Of a stretch of 64,000 nucleotides of DNA, positions 38,006-61,731 are shown piece after piece. A model generated the notes under the pieces. It was given only the letters and a program-made list of their open reading frames with translations, searched no databases and was not told the origin of the DNA. The translations under genes were made by a program, and so were the position numbers. This DNA is from Paulownia fortunei (Eukaryota; Streptophyta; Magnoliopsida; Lamiales; Paulowniaceae), in contig CM033116.1 of assembly GCA_019321725.1 (NCBI GenBank), positions 558,001 through 622,000 on the forward strand. The letters are read 5' to 3'. How positions within the stretch are numbered: the stretch's first letter is position 1; every line of letters begins with the position of its first letter.

Positions 38006-39534
38006 ATTGAGTCAGTTGATGTTTTTTAATATTGATTTGCTTGGAGGTGTTGACCAAATTTTTGCTAATTTTTGGGTGAAGTCTTCAATCTGCAAATAGG
38101 GGTCAATTTTGGGAAAGTTTTTTTTTTAGGATTAAAATCTTTCAAACATTCTATAGTGATAGTGGCAAAATTTGAATTTGCCAGCACGCTTCTAACCAAA
38201 TTTTTTTAAAAAATTTATGTCGCACTTTTTTTTATTTTTAAATACGTGTCAAGTGCATAATTTAGTGATGATAATATTATTGAAGGACCTAATAAAAACT
38301 AACTTTAAGTTATAATTTTTATAATGTTTAATTAAATGTTAAACTTTTGAAATATGATATATTCGAAGTATATGCCTTCAAGTTCAAAGTACAAAAATTA
38401 TACATATTAGTGTCATTTATGTTGAAAATATTATCATCATTTTTAAAGAACGTTTGAAGGCCGTGGGGCTTCTGTTTTTCCCGCTAAATTCAAACCAGAG
38501 ATAGAGAAAATAAATACATGAACTTGCATAAGGTGAGTTCATTAGTTATCAAAAGTATATATGCATCGAATTGAATGATATCTAAATTTTCTCTAAAAGT
38601 ATTATTTCCATGGATGGGTATTTAATTTTAATTTACAATGAAATTTTTGACAATTTCATTGAAGTTGCTTTACCATTGATTAGTCTGTAAATTAAGTAAA
38701 ATTGACTGTAGTTTCATAATTTTTAGAAGGTACAATAAGACAAATAAGGTGAGGGATGAACATTGATAGTCTTATTTGGATTTGAAAATTGAATACAAAA
38801 TAATTTATTTTATTTCTCTCGAATACATTATTAATTACTCGGTACATTTATAAAATCGTTATTGAATTATTCAAGTTCTTTAATTTATTACTTGTTGAAA
38901 TTTTGCTCTTATTTATCATCGCACTTTGTTGCATGTTATAAACCTATCGCACATTTATACTCATATTTATGAGAGAATACTTATGATTAAATCGCACCAC
39001 ATTCCAATTATAATTCAACTATTACCAACCGAATTGAGTACTTATAATTCTAAACTGTTTACCTTTGTATAGAAAATTTCACGATTTTTTAAATTAATTA
39101 CTTAATTGATTAACCTTCTAAATACTATCCACTGAACTTCCTTTTAATATTTTTTCAAAAGATCATACAAGATTCACCTATAGTTATTGGACTATGATAA
39201 AAACTATGAATCCACATGAATTACAATTTCAAGTAGACCTCATGTAATATAATTCAGCCCAATAATGGGGACTTTCCTAGTGTAAAAACTCATCTTCTTC
39301 CCATTCACAAGCATGAAGCATGTTTATCTCTCTTTATGGTTTTCATTTTTTTTTTCTTTTTAAAAATTATATGAAATTAATTAATTTATTTTATTTATCA
39401 TCGATAGAATAAATAAATTGATAGCATATAACTCTGTTTGACACATGCATCAAAATGCATTTGCTATATAATTTAAGTAAAACATCATGCACATAATTTG
39501 CAATTTCCACCAATGATCATTGGGCTCTGCAGTC

Positions 39535-39596
<62 letters not shown>
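39535..39596. repeat. Compound (AT)n(AG)n microsatellite, copy 1
   Basis: About 12 AT units followed directly by about 19 AG units. The copy at 63261-63322 has the same length, since the offset stays at 23,726 bp on both sides. That is unusual for independently evolving loci. Confidence 0.95.
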
Positions 39597-39600
<4 letters not shown>

Positions 39601-41111
39601 CATGGTAAACAATTTATCTAATACGAGTTTAGTGATAATATTCACGTGCACGCCTCACAAAGTGGACAAGTAATCACGCAGGCTAGCTAATCATGCATGG
39701 TCTTTTAGTAACGGGGAAATTATGTGTTGTTTACGTGGACTTACAATGATGGCTTAATTAGCTGGAAAAAAAAAAAGTTTTTAAAAAATTATTACTATCT
39801 AAGTCACGTAGATCAATTTCAACTTTAGTCTAAAATAATTATTACTATCTAAGTAACGTAGATTAAATTTATACTTTCTCTATTTTGTCTGAATAATTTT
39901 AATAAGACTCAATCTTGAAATTAAAAGAACAAATATTAAAATTAAAGTATAAAATTGTATCATTTGCGCCGAAAAGATCCTTTCGAGACATAAATTCGAG
40001 ATCCAAATATAAAGCAAGTGAAAAATGTCAAATAGTTGCATCTCACTTTTAGGTTTCCCAAATTTTGTTAGGTTTTAGTCAATCAAGAGATTGTGGACAA
40101 TTAATCCGATATTTGTAGGGACCAACTGTCCCTGCATCTGGCATGTTACTGTATATATATACACACACACACACACTGTTTATTGTTCCATTTGCACCCA
40201 TGACTCCACAGAAAATTAAAAACATCTTATGATCAAGCTGTTAAAACTTAAGTTTCGGACATCTTTTCTGCTTTCACATTTGCTTGGCCCAAACTTGCAA
40301 TGTCTGAAAAGTTTGCCGCATATACTCACTAGCTTGATTCACAAAAAAAAAAAAACAGTATATCCCACTATTTGCCTTTGTCACTATGTTTTACAATGTT
40401 GTAAGTCCTTATAAATTAGAAGGAAAGAAGCAAATAAAGTACTAATCTTGTCTAATTTGAAAATATGATCTTTTAAGATATCATACTACATAAATTGTCA
40501 GTTTGATATAATATTATTTTTCGTAAAATTACAAGATTGTGTAATTTATTAGTAATGACTATAAACTTAAAAATTGCCTAATAGGCTAAGTACAATAAAT
40601 TCATTCAAATTATAGGTTGGAACAAACACAAGGTTGATAAGCTAAGTTCGTTAGTTTTCATAAATCAATACACAAAATTGAATATGATGTTCAAGGTAAG
40701 CTCACTAAGACTATAATATCCAAACTGACGTAAATTCTCATACCAGTATTATAAATAGTCTAAACTTTAATTATTAAAAAATACGCGATTAATTACGCAT
40801 TTAACTATTTTCAATGTCTTATATTTATTCGCTTTGTAACTAATTTGAGCGCCGTAAGTTTTCTTCCGATCAACCCTAACATTTCTAACGATTTTTTATG
40901 CGTAGGTAGTAATTTATATCTCAATTGACTTCCAATTAAAAATTTCGATAAAATGAGTGATATTACATCAATTAATTTAATTAAATATAATACAACCAAA
41001 GCAAATATGACAAGAAGGTAGTATTGGATTTGACACAAATATTAGAGAAATAACCAGTATAAGATCATCCATCACGATTAAAACAAAATTATTGAATTAA
41101 ACATTTGCACA

Positions 41112-41127
41112 CCCCCCCCCCCCCCCC
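41112..41127. repeat. C16 homopolymer
   Basis: Sixteen consecutive C followed by AACCCAACACACACCC. Its length is likely to be unreliable in sequencing. Confidence 0.9.
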
Positions 41128-44043
41128 AACCCAACACACACCCAAAAAAAATAATAAAAAAATACATATAATAAGTTATTGACTACATAATATTTTAGAG
41201 TATGATAATAATAGAGAATACTACTTTAGGCGTCTATAAAAGAAGAGCTGATCATGATTTTGCTGGCTTTTTAAGATCGCCCAGATCTAACAAGCAAGCT
41301 GGTGTCCAAAATACAAGACTTGGCAGTTGGCACAAGATGGAGAAATTCAAGCGAGTTGGCAAAAATATTGCGGCTCTTGAGGATAAGAGTGAATGAGTAA
41401 GTCAAAAAGACATGTGGGTATTAGCTCAGAATTTCAGATTAAAATGGATTACGGGTTGACTTGTTTGATCAGATCCGGACTTGGGCAAGACAACCTTTTG
41501 GTCGCTCCTATGCATCCGACTTTTTAGCGGTATTTGACTTGTGAGTATCCACATTCGGATTGGATCCTAATCTCTAAAATAATAAACTGGATTTAGATTC
41601 TTCCGAATCAATCCCTTGGGCCTTGACATTACAAACGAGGAAGAGGAGAAGAGTAGCAGGCCATGAAGTGAACTCAAATGGGCCCTAAAATTTCTGACAT
41701 GAGCCCATTTAAAATAATATGGACTTTTCACTCTCCCAAAATAATTGGGTTTGGATTTGGGCCCAATACGTTAATCCTCAATAAATTAGGAATATGCAGA
41801 AAAATGAAAATTATCAGGATATAATATATATATATATATTTAAATTTCAGTTCTCAATACAATAAGAGCTACTGAGAGAATTATATGTAAAATTACATAA
41901 TAAAATTCTCTAATATTTTTTAACATTAAATTACGATGATGTTATATGCTACGTGTAAATTAATTTTATAGATAAAAATAAGTCAGACCCGTTTGAGACT
42001 TTGAAGTATAAATGAAAATTTTCTCCATTTTTCAATTTATTTTTTTTCATAAAAATATTTTTTTCAAGTTGCAGTATTGCAGATAATTCAAGATTTGGAC
42101 ATGTAGAAAACTGCAGCGGGGAAGGAAAGAGTTGTGGCCATCCATTGAAGATAAATAATAAGAGGGGTAGATTACACTTACTAAAATTTGAAAGCAAAAA
42201 TCGAGAAAACAAACAAAAAAGAAATACACTTTGAATATTAATCCAATCTAAACACTATCTTCCACACACAAGCAAACAAAAATGCATTTCCAGCCATGAT
42301 ACGGGACCAATGGCACCCAAAACAAAACTTTCCAGTCCAAATTTGTCCTAAGCCCTTCCATTTATTGTGAGGAAAAAATATTGGAGGAAAGGAAAGTGGC
42401 TTAGGATAATGTTTAGAAATTAATATCTTCTTAAAAAAAATGGATAAGGAAAAAACATTATGATAATATTAGAAATAAATCATTTAAAAAAAAAATATCG
42501 AGAAGGAAAAAGGATTGGCATAGAGGGAATAAATGGCTCTCTTCTTTGGATAATGATGTGGTGCTTTTATGTATTTTAATTCAATTATTATCAATTGCGT
42601 ATTACCAACTAGAGACGTAGCTTAATACAATTTTGAAATATGTGCATGTGACGTGACATATCTTTTGACTAATTAGTAGTTTATTAATTTTTTTTCTTGA
42701 TTTTAATGGGTTGTAAGCAATAAATTAATAATGAAATGAGTATACAATTGATGCATTCGAAAACTTTGATCAATTATTCTACATAGGAATTAAATTCACG
42801 CAATTGGACTTTTGTACTAAATATAGTATCATTATTTCTTCAAGGCTCAATATTTTATATTGATATTATTAAGTGTTATATTCAAAATATTATTTACGAT
42901 GCTCTTTAGGCATTCACATTTTTCTATTTTCTTTTTTATATGTAATACGATAAATTGCTAGCAATATACTTATAAATATAGAGATTTTTATATTATTCTT
43001 TGTAATGAATATATATATATATATATAATGCACGTGGAAATTATCTTAATGGAAGTATAAAGTTAAATCAATTTGAACGAGCAGCTACCAACAATTATCA
43101 AAAATACCAACCACTAGCATGTCCATACTGTATATTAGTTGCATTCAAAATCTATGCATTTTTATCTCATCAAGTGAGTTGTTGAGGTGAGTCAAAAAAA
43201 TAATTATTATTTTTAACAAATTGAATCCTACGTGGACCATCCTAATAAAATACAACAATCCTAATTTATATTTTTTAAAATGAAGTAATATCTAACAATA
43301 AATATTTTGAATAGTTGAGCGCATTTACAATTGAATTAAATATTTTCTGTCGCTGCTATTTCATTTTCTGACTTGCATTTTAGTTTTATATAAGATTCAA
43401 TTTGCAAACTGCCATTATATTTTATTATTAATTCAATAAATAGAATTATAAATCTACACCCTATTCATAAAGAATAATTTTTGTGTTGCATCACAACACA
43501 TATGTTAAATTTCAAACTAAAATCAAAATATTTCAATTTTACCTATTTTTCGTGAAGATAGTTACTTTTTTCAACAATTTTGGTTGTATATGTTTGTGCC
43601 GTTCCTTTCATCAATTTGGTGCAAAAATCCTTTATTTCTATATATTACTCTAATTAAAATCTTATTGCTTTTAAATAGTTTTTGAAACACACGCTTTTTA
43701 TTGGCCATAATAAGATAGTTCTTTCAAAATGAACGTACCTCGTACATAGCGTGGGACATTAATATTTAATAAGCAATACAAGTAGTATTATAAAAACAAG
43801 AGGGAAAGGAAAAAATCCGAGGGAAAAAACCTCGGGAAAAAAGCAGCGCCACCGTGCGTCTGCAAACACTCTTGCCCTCTCAATTCTCACAAACCCAAAG
43901 AACCTTATCAGAATTCACATCCCTCGCTTCACCACTCCCCTCTCTTCCCTTCTCTTCAACTCCTTTTTCGCTTTATCCTTAAACCCTCAAAACCTTTTTC
44001 TTCAAAGTCTTTATTAGTTTTGTGGTTTATTTGTCAGCAATCC

Positions 44044-47000
44044 ATGGACTCGAAGGAAGCGACGTCGCATACTCTACCAGAAACTTCCTCAGGTTCTTCA
44101 TATCCATCTTCTTTTACTTCTGAAAATGAAAAGTTATCAAAAAATACCATTTCTGTGAACGATTCTGATAACGATGGTAGTAGGAATGGTGGTAAGGGTA
44201 GCGTATCCGATGATGAGGGTTATTTAAGCGGTAAAGAGGAGTTTGAAACGGCGTCGAATAAGCCGGTTATGGTGGGAACTGTAGGAGAGGGCATTGTGGA
44301 GGGGAATTCTGATGCCCCCTTTATTGATGCCTCGACAGAGGCTGAATATTTACCGGTTTCTGGGGTTGTGAATGATGATGATGTTGAAAAATGGAATAAG
44401 GATGTGGAAGGAGAGGAAAATGCGTTGGAGAAAGTTTCGGAGGGCGGTTTTGCTTCAGATGATAGTAAGGAGGCTAAGTCTAGTGGTGTTGGGGCATTAG
44501 ATGGGGAGGGTGAAATTCTTGATTCAATGGAGAAATTGGATGTGAATTCGGATGAGGGAGTGGTAGGAAGTGGTGGTGAGATTGTTTACAGCAATGCTGG
44601 CAAATTGGTGGTTGAGGAAGGTGGGAAGAATGGAGACGATTATGAGGAGAAGGGAAAGAATGAATCTTTGAATAGTGGGGATGAGGTGAGTGAACCTAAG
44701 GTGAAAGAGGCTGCAGAGGTGGCTGTCATTGAACCAGAAATATCAGAGGTGGTTGGTCATGGTGTCAGCCCTGAAGGGGATTCTGTTGCTGACACCATTC
44801 AGGTTGATGTGGTAGCCCCAGGGGTAGCTGTTGTTGGTGAGATGGAAGAAAATGGAGGCAAAAAAATTGAAGGAGTGGAGGTCCCACTTGAATTTGTTGG
44901 TGGTGCTGATGAAAGTAGTGATAGTGTTGAGGAAGCAGTTAGTACTCGGGAAGGTGGAGTGGATTACCAAAGCTCTGAACCAGCAGCTGAGAATACAGGT
45001 GACATTTTGGAGGCAAAGCCACATCAACCTGAAAATCATGTGGTTGGGGATGGAAAGGATGAAAAATTAGGTACAGGAGCTATTGTTGATTTGGTGAATG
45101 GAGTTCACACGGCTATAACAAGCAATGGTTCTGTCGATAGAGGTGGAACGCTGGATGTTGGGAATGTTGTAAAGAAACCAGAGGTAGAATATGAGCCTGC
45201 TGTTGTTTCTGAGGCCATAGAGAATGGCATCACAGCAAAGATTGGCACTCATGGAGAGGTTGGACTTGACTCAAATGCAGGAACTCAGACCAATGATGAG
45301 CATGCTGGTATTCAGGTGTATAATGGGACATCAGAGGATGTGGTATCTAAGGAATCAAAATGGGCTGCATCTGCTGAACTGAAAGCTGTACTTGACCCTC
45401 AGGAATTTACAGCAGTGGAAGATGTGGTGGATAAAGAAGTTGACCCTGAAGAATCCACGTCAGATGGGGATACTGATGGTATGATCTTTGGGAGCTCTGA
45501 AGCCGCCAAAAAGTTTATTGAGGAGTTGGAACAAGGATCTGTTGGGGATTCTCATACCAGTGCCGACAGTTCATTTGAGCAGTCTCAGAGGATTGATGGT
45601 CAAATTGTCACGGATTCCGAAGAAGAAGGTGATACTGATGATGAAGGAGATGGGAAGGAATTGTTTGATTCTGCTGCCCTGGCAGCTCTTTTGAAGGCTG
45701 CAACTGGTGCTGACTCGGATGGAGGCAATATCACTATCACCTCTCGAGATGGATCTAGGCTTTTCTCAGTTGAGCGTCCTGCCGGTCTGGGATCTTCACT
45801 TCGAGCTTTGAGGCCTGCTCCCCAACCAAGCCGCCCCAACCTCTTCAGTCCAACTCTTACTAATGTTGGAGTATCTGAGGACAACTTGAGTGAAGAAGAG
45901 AAGAAGAAACTGGAGAAGTTACAGCAGATCAGAGTGAAGTTCTTGAGGCTTGTTCATAGACTAGGCCTTTCTCCAGAAGAATCTGTGGCAGCACAGGTTT
46001 TATATCGGCTGGCGCTTCTTGGTGGGCGACAAGGCACCCAAACTTTTAGCTTGGATGCTGCCAAGAGGATGGCTTTGCAGCTAGAAGCAGAGGAAAGAGA
46101 TGATTTGGACTTCTCTGTAAACTTCCTCGTTCTTGGAAAATCTGGAGTGGGGAAAAGTGCCACAATAAATTCAATATTTGGAGAGGAAAAGGCTCCAATT
46201 GATGCATTTGAAACAGGGACAACTTCTGCAAAAGAGATTTCTGGATTTGTTGATGGAGTGAAGGTTCGGGTTGTTGACACACCTGGTCTCAAGTCTTCTG
46301 TGATGGAACAGTCTTTCAACCATGGTGTCTTGTCTTCTGTAAAGAAGTTCACAAATAAAAGCCCCCCAGATGTTGTCCTTTATGTGGATCGGTTGGATGC
46401 ACAAACTAGAGATCTTAACGATCTACCACTCTTGAAGACTGTTACTAGTGCTCTTGGCCCCTCTATCTGGCGTAGTGCCATAGTCACCCTTACTCATGCT
46501 GCTTCTGCACCTCCAGATGGACCTAATGGTACCCCTCTGAGCTATGAGGTGTTTGTCACTCAAAGATCTCATGTAGTCCAGCAGTCCATTGGCCTTGCTG
46601 TAGGTGATATACGCATGATGAGCCCAAGTCTGACGAATTCTGTTTCTCTCGTGGAAAACCACCCCTCTTGTCGAAAGAACAGGGAAGGCCTGAAAATACT
46701 TCCCAATGGTCAGAGTTGGAGGCCTCAGTTACTGCTATTATGTTACTCAATGAAGATTTTGTCAGAAGCAAGTGCCCTCTCCAAACCTCAAGAACCATTT
46801 GACCATCGGAAGCTCTTTGGTTTTCGAGTCCGCTCACCACCTCTTCCATACATGTTGTCGTCAATGCTGCAGTCTCGTGCACACCCAAAGCTTCCGTCTG
46901 ATCAGGGTGCTGACAATGTGGATTCTGATATTGACTTGGATGATTTATCTGACTCTGACCGAGAAGAAGAAGATGAGTATGACCAGCTTCCGCCTTTTAA

Positions 47001-48045
47001 GCCTCTGAAGAAAGCTCAGATAGCAAAGCTCAGCAAAGAACAGAGGAAGGCATATTTTGAAGAGTATGATTACCGTGTGAAGCTTCTCCAGAAAAAGCAG
47101 TGGAGAGAGGAGTTGCGAAGAATGAGAGAAATTAAAAAGAAGGGTAAAGATGCTGCAACTGATTATGGTTTTGCAGAGGATGATGCTGATTCTGGAGCTG
47201 CGGCTCCTGTGGCAGTTCCCCTACCTGACATGGCTCTGCCACCTTCCTTTGATGGCGATAATCCTGCATATCGATACCGGTTCTTAGAGCCAACTTCACA
47301 GTTTCTTGCAAGGCCAGTTCTGGATAGCCATGGTTGGGACCATGACTGTGGCTATGATGGTGTCAACCTTGAACACAGCCTAGCTATTGCTAATAGTTTC
47401 CCAGCGGCATTTACTGTTCAAATTACAAAAGACAAGAAAGACTTCAGCATCAGTTTGGATTCCTCAATTTCAGCTAAGCATGGTGAAAATGTGTCGAGCA
47501 TGGCAGGCTTTGATATTCAGAGTATGGGAAAGCAACTTGCTTATATCTTCCGAGGTGAAACCAAAATAAAAAATTTGAAGAAGAACAAAGCAGCTGGGGG
47601 AATATCTTTTACAGTTTTAGGTGAAAATGTGGTTCCTGGTGTGAAGATCGAAGATCAGATTACATTGGGAAAGCAGTATGTTCTGGTGGGCAGTGCCGGA
47701 GCTGTGCGATCACAACATGACACTGCTTTTGGAGCCAACTTCGAATTGCAGCGAAGAGAACTTGATTACCCAATAGGCCAGGTTCAATCGACACTTAGCA
47801 TGTCCATAATAAAATGGAGGGGGGACTTAGCACTAGGATTCAACAGCCTGGCTCAGTTCTCTATTGGACGTAATTCTAAGGTGGCTGTTCGAGCTGGAAT
47901 CAATAACAAGCTTAGTGGACAGGTCACTGTGAGGACAAGCAGTTCGGAACATCTTTCTCTTGCACTTGCGGCTATTATTCCAACTGCAATTTCCATCTAC
48001 AAGAAACTCTGGCCTGGTGCAGGCGAAAAGTACTCAATCTACTAA
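44044..48045 (+). CDS. TOC159: TOC159 chloroplast protein import receptor GTPase, intronless
   Basis: Toc159 is the outer-envelope GTPase that recognises transit peptides of photosynthetic preproteins and works with Toc33/34 and Toc75. I chose MDSKEA at 44044 as the start (1333 residues), because the family begins MDSK. The open frame runs eight codons further upstream (44020). A-domain: about residues 1-640, very acidic and low complexity. G-domain: P-loop GKSGVGKSATINSIF from residue 698, DTPG at 745, TLTHAASAPPDGPNGTPLSY about 60 residues later. M-domain: about 950-1333, with SDIDLDDLSDSDREEEDEYD, FEEYDYRVKLLQKKQWREEL, NPAYRYRFLEPTSQF, GWDHDCGYDGV and the end LWPGAGEKYSIY. All motifs look intact. 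The protein is shorter than Arabidopsis TOC159 (1503), with the difference in the variable A-domain. It is divergent from the AAA gene with 6.5 kb between. Confidence 0.96.
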   Translation: MDSKEATSHTLPETSSGSSYPSSFTSENEKLSKNTISVNDSDNDGSRNGGKGSVSDDEGYLSGKEEFETASNKPVMVGTVGEGIVEGNSDAPFIDASTEAEYLPVSGVVNDDDVEKWNKDVEGEENALEKVSEGGFASDDSKEAKSSGVGALDGEGEILDSMEKLDVNSDEGVVGSGGEIVYSNAGKLVVEEGGKNGDDYEEKGKNESLNSGDEVSEPKVKEAAEVAVIEPEISEVVGHGVSPEGDSVADTIQVDVVAPGVAVVGEMEENGGKKIEGVEVPLEFVGGADESSDSVEEAVSTREGGVDYQSSEPAAENTGDILEAKPHQPENHVVGDGKDEKLGTGAIVDLVNGVHTAITSNGSVDRGGTLDVGNVVKKPEVEYEPAVVSEAIENGITAKIGTHGEVGLDSNAGTQTNDEHAGIQVYNGTSEDVVSKESKWAASAELKAVLDPQEFTAVEDVVDKEVDPEESTSDGDTDGMIFGSSEAAKKFIEELEQGSVGDSHTSADSSFEQSQRIDGQIVTDSEEEGDTDDEGDGKELFDSAALAALLKAATGADSDGGNITITSRDGSRLFSVERPAGLGSSLRALRPAPQPSRPNLFSPTLTNVGVSEDNLSEEEKKKLEKLQQIRVKFLRLVHRLGLSPEESVAAQVLYRLALLGGRQGTQTFSLDAAKRMALQLEAEERDDLDFSVNFLVLGKSGVGKSATINSIFGEEKAPIDAFETGTTSAKEISGFVDGVKVRVVDTPGLKSSVMEQSFNHGVLSSVKKFTNKSPPDVVLYVDRLDAQTRDLNDLPLLKTVTSALGPSIWRSAIVTLTHAASAPPDGPNGTPLSYEVFVTQRSHVVQQSIGLAVGDIRMMSPSLTNSVSLVENHPSCRKNREGLKILPNGQSWRPQLLLLCYSMKILSEASALSKPQEPFDHRKLFGFRVRSPPLPYMLSSMLQSRAHPKLPSDQGADNVDSDIDLDDLSDSDREEEDEYDQLPPFKPLKKAQIAKLSKEQRKAYFEEYDYRVKLLQKKQWREELRRMREIKKKGKDAATDYGFAEDDADSGAAAPVAVPLPDMALPPSFDGDNPAYRYRFLEPTSQFLARPVLDSHGWDHDCGYDGVNLEHSLAIANSFPAAFTVQITKDKKDFSISLDSSISAKHGENVSSMAGFDIQSMGKQLAYIFRGETKIKNLKKNKAAGGISFTVLGENVVPGVKIEDQITLGKQYVLVGSAGAVRSQHDTAFGANFELQRRELDYPIGQVQSTLSMSIIKWRGDLALGFNSLAQFSIGRNSKVAVRAGINNKLSGQVTVRTSSSEHLSLALAAIIPTAISIYKKLWPGAGEKYSIY

Positions 48046-49541
48046 TACTGATTTCCTTAGTTGTTGCATTATTTATTTTATAACAGAGCACTATCCAAGA
48101 CAATAGCTGTGCTGCTTTGTCTGCTTTTTGAATAATTATTGTATCATTTCATTCATAATTCTTGGTGGTATCAGATTTTGAACTATTTTTGCACCATAGA
48201 AGTGTACTGTTAAAGAGATGCAGAGCAACAGAAGAATATCGTTTAATTATTTTCACTCCTTCTATGAAATCCATTATGCTGTTTAACTTTTCTTGAAGAA
48301 ATCACCTGATATATTGTGCTGTAGGCTTGTCTTCTGGTTCCAGATGCCTTGTTCTACAGCAGAATTCCCATTCAAGACATATTTTTAACAAAAGCTGACG
48401 TGATTCAGATGGCCAAATGAAAATGTATCAAGCAGCAAAATTCACATAGTTTCTGGTATCTGTCACCACGTTTGTTGTTGTAGTTTAGATTGATGTGCAT
48501 GTGCTTTGATCATCAAACATACCAAAGTAATGACTGCTCTAGATGTAGAACCAGGATACTAACTCCTGCCTTAGGTCAAAGAAGAAAAATCATTTCAGTT
48601 CATTTAGCTGATTTGACTATTAAGGGGATCTTTTCTTTGTGCGTTGGGAATTAACTTTAATATTTTTGTAATTGATTGCAGAAGTAATATCTGTTCATGA
48701 GTGGTGGAACATTATTATGTTGCGTGATTGTTTTCCTGCGTTGACAGAAGGTGGTCATCCCTAAGGGATGCTCATATTTAGTTTATAGTGACTTGCTATG
48801 CTGATTTAACTTTTTGTTATTTGGACTTTTTCGGTTCACTTTGCTTATCCCAAAGAAAAATATTTGTAATCCAAAACTGCTGAGTTTAACTTTTGAATCT
48901 TTGCTAGATGATACTGATACCTTGATATGTCTTGAAAAGGGTAGTCTTAAGGTTTCATGAATCTGACCTTTGTGCAGATGTTGCATGAGCCTGCCATTTT
49001 CGTCACCAGAAAAGTCCCCCCTCCCAATTTGCAATGGATTCATCTCTATGCTTTCCTTACCATCAACCCTTTCTCCCAACTTCCAAACACCACGCACAAA
49101 CACATGTATGTGCAAACCATGGATGTATTATGTTGCCATTGACAACTGCAGCTGCAAGTTCTGCAAACATGCAGCACCAAGACATAGACAGTACTCAAGT
49201 GGTGATGGCAACCTGCCTTTCTCAGTAAAAACATGCAATGAAATCTCAACTGTTCTCCAGGTCTTTTAGTTGACCAACTGCATCACATAAGCCGAAGAGT
49301 CTGTATTGGGTCATTGAGAGGTAATTCTCCTTTTTCCTCGGTGTTTATCTTGGAAATTTTGTCTCAAGTTTTACTTTTTGGTGTTAATATGTACCAGCAG
49401 GTGGAAACAAATTGTAACTGCACCTCCATGTGATAAATACATTCACGCCGAGAACCTCGAAAGGTACCTTCAGCTCTTAATTAATCTCATGAGCTATACT
49501 CTTTTCATCATTGGGTGGCTAAACTTATACATGCATAGTAT
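48046..49541. other. TOC159 3' flank up to the scaffold gap, no gene recognised
   Basis: The 3' UTR probably covers the first few hundred bases. Several overlapping open frames of 60-110 codons on both strands at 48780-49270 have no recognisable domain and compete with one another, so none is called. Confidence 0.4.
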
Positions 49542-49641
49542 NNNNNNNNNNNNNNNNNNNNNNNNNNNNNNNNNNNNNNNNNNNNNNNNNNNNNNNNNNN
49601 NNNNNNNNNNNNNNNNNNNNNNNNNNNNNNNNNNNNNNNNN
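49542..49641. other. Assembly gap of exactly 100 N
   Basis: A run of exactly 100 N, the conventional filler for a join of unknown size. Sequence right of it restarts at the equivalent of position 25916. The open frames that appear to cross the gap are artefacts. Confidence 0.99.
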
Positions 49642-49976
49642 TCAATGGATCTTTACCAATTCCATATTTCATGTACTTAAAACTGTTCCACACGGACAGA
49701 GAGATTGGCAGAGAAATAATTAGGAAGATGTTTATTGAATTAAACTAGAATATACAGACAAGAGAGACATGACGCGAAAGATTAGTAGGATAAGCATGAT
49801 AGACATACTTCTATCTGGTGGTAACAAGATACCCATGAACTAAATATGATACATCAGAACAGAGGTTTTTTAGCCAGAGGAACCTGAAATTGGATTTCCA
49901 CGAACACAGGCCCAGACCATCTCAGATAAAAAAGAACCGCCTAAACATCAAACACTATACATCTCCGGTATCTTCC

Positions 49977-61288
<11,312 letters not shown>

Positions 61289-61483
61289 GTTGTCTGATCT
61301 AATAATCCCACAAAAGAGACCTAAATTTTTTGATTTTCAAATAAAAATCAAGAAATCTACCAAAACAGAAATACAGTATATATAAATATATGACGAGAGA
61401 GAGAAAACAAGAAAGGAAAGAGAAAGAGATGAATAGAAGAGTGAGAGAAGCGAAGAAAAGGTAAATGATTGCGGGAGATCGAT

Positions 61484-61493
61484 TATATATATA
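61484..61493 (-). promoter_or_regulatory. Candidate TATA box of AAA ATPase gene, copy 2
   Basis: TATATATATA about 195 bp upstream of the copy 2 start codon, identical in context to copy 1. Confidence 0.4.
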
Positions 61494-61703
61494 CCATCTG
61501 CTTTGGCCTTTGGCCTCGCATTTTTCTTCCTTTTCTTTTTCTTTTTTAATGTTTTGTTGGGGATTTTAGAGTAGAATAAGTAACGAGTTATGACTAATAA
61601 AGCGGCGGGGAGTAGGAGGGAGCGGTTCGGGTGAATTTAACACTTTTCAGTGTGTGTACTGTGTTTATGTGAGCAATGGTTAGGTGCGGGGTCAATCCGT
61701 CCT

Positions 61704-61731
61704 GGGGGGTGGGGGTGGGGGTGGGGGTGGG
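61704..61731 (+). other. G-quadruplex-type G tract, copy 2
   Basis: Same array of five G runs with single-T loops as at 37978-38005, upstream of the second AAA gene copy. Confidence 0.85.

Larger units (their letters stand above)
38006..43999. other. Intergenic region between divergent AAA and TOC159 genes
   Basis: About 6 kb of AT-rich DNA with no recognised gene. It holds the (AT)n(AG)n tract at 39535-39596 and the poly-C at 41112-41127. A group of GGGCC/GCCCA motifs lies near 41628-41765. The first 2.27 kb (to 40274) is repeated at the end of the window. No retroelement domains or RNA genes were recognised. Confidence 0.5.

Noticed and set aside
41628..41765. Cluster of GGGCC/GCCCA motifs as a TOC159 promoter
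   Set aside because: More than 2 kb upstream of TOC159, and similar motifs are scattered in other intergenic parts, so no promoter call is made.
44743..47008. Antisense and alternative open frames of 60-132 codons inside TOC159
   Set aside because: Shadows of the long TOC159 frame, caused by its biased codon content.
48783..49269. Overlapping open frames on both strands downstream of TOC159
   Set aside because: They compete in several frames and none resembles a known protein; evidence is too weak to call a gene.
49378..49693. Open frames spanning the N run
   Set aside because: The translation contains only unknown residues across the 100-N gap; an artefact of scaffolding.
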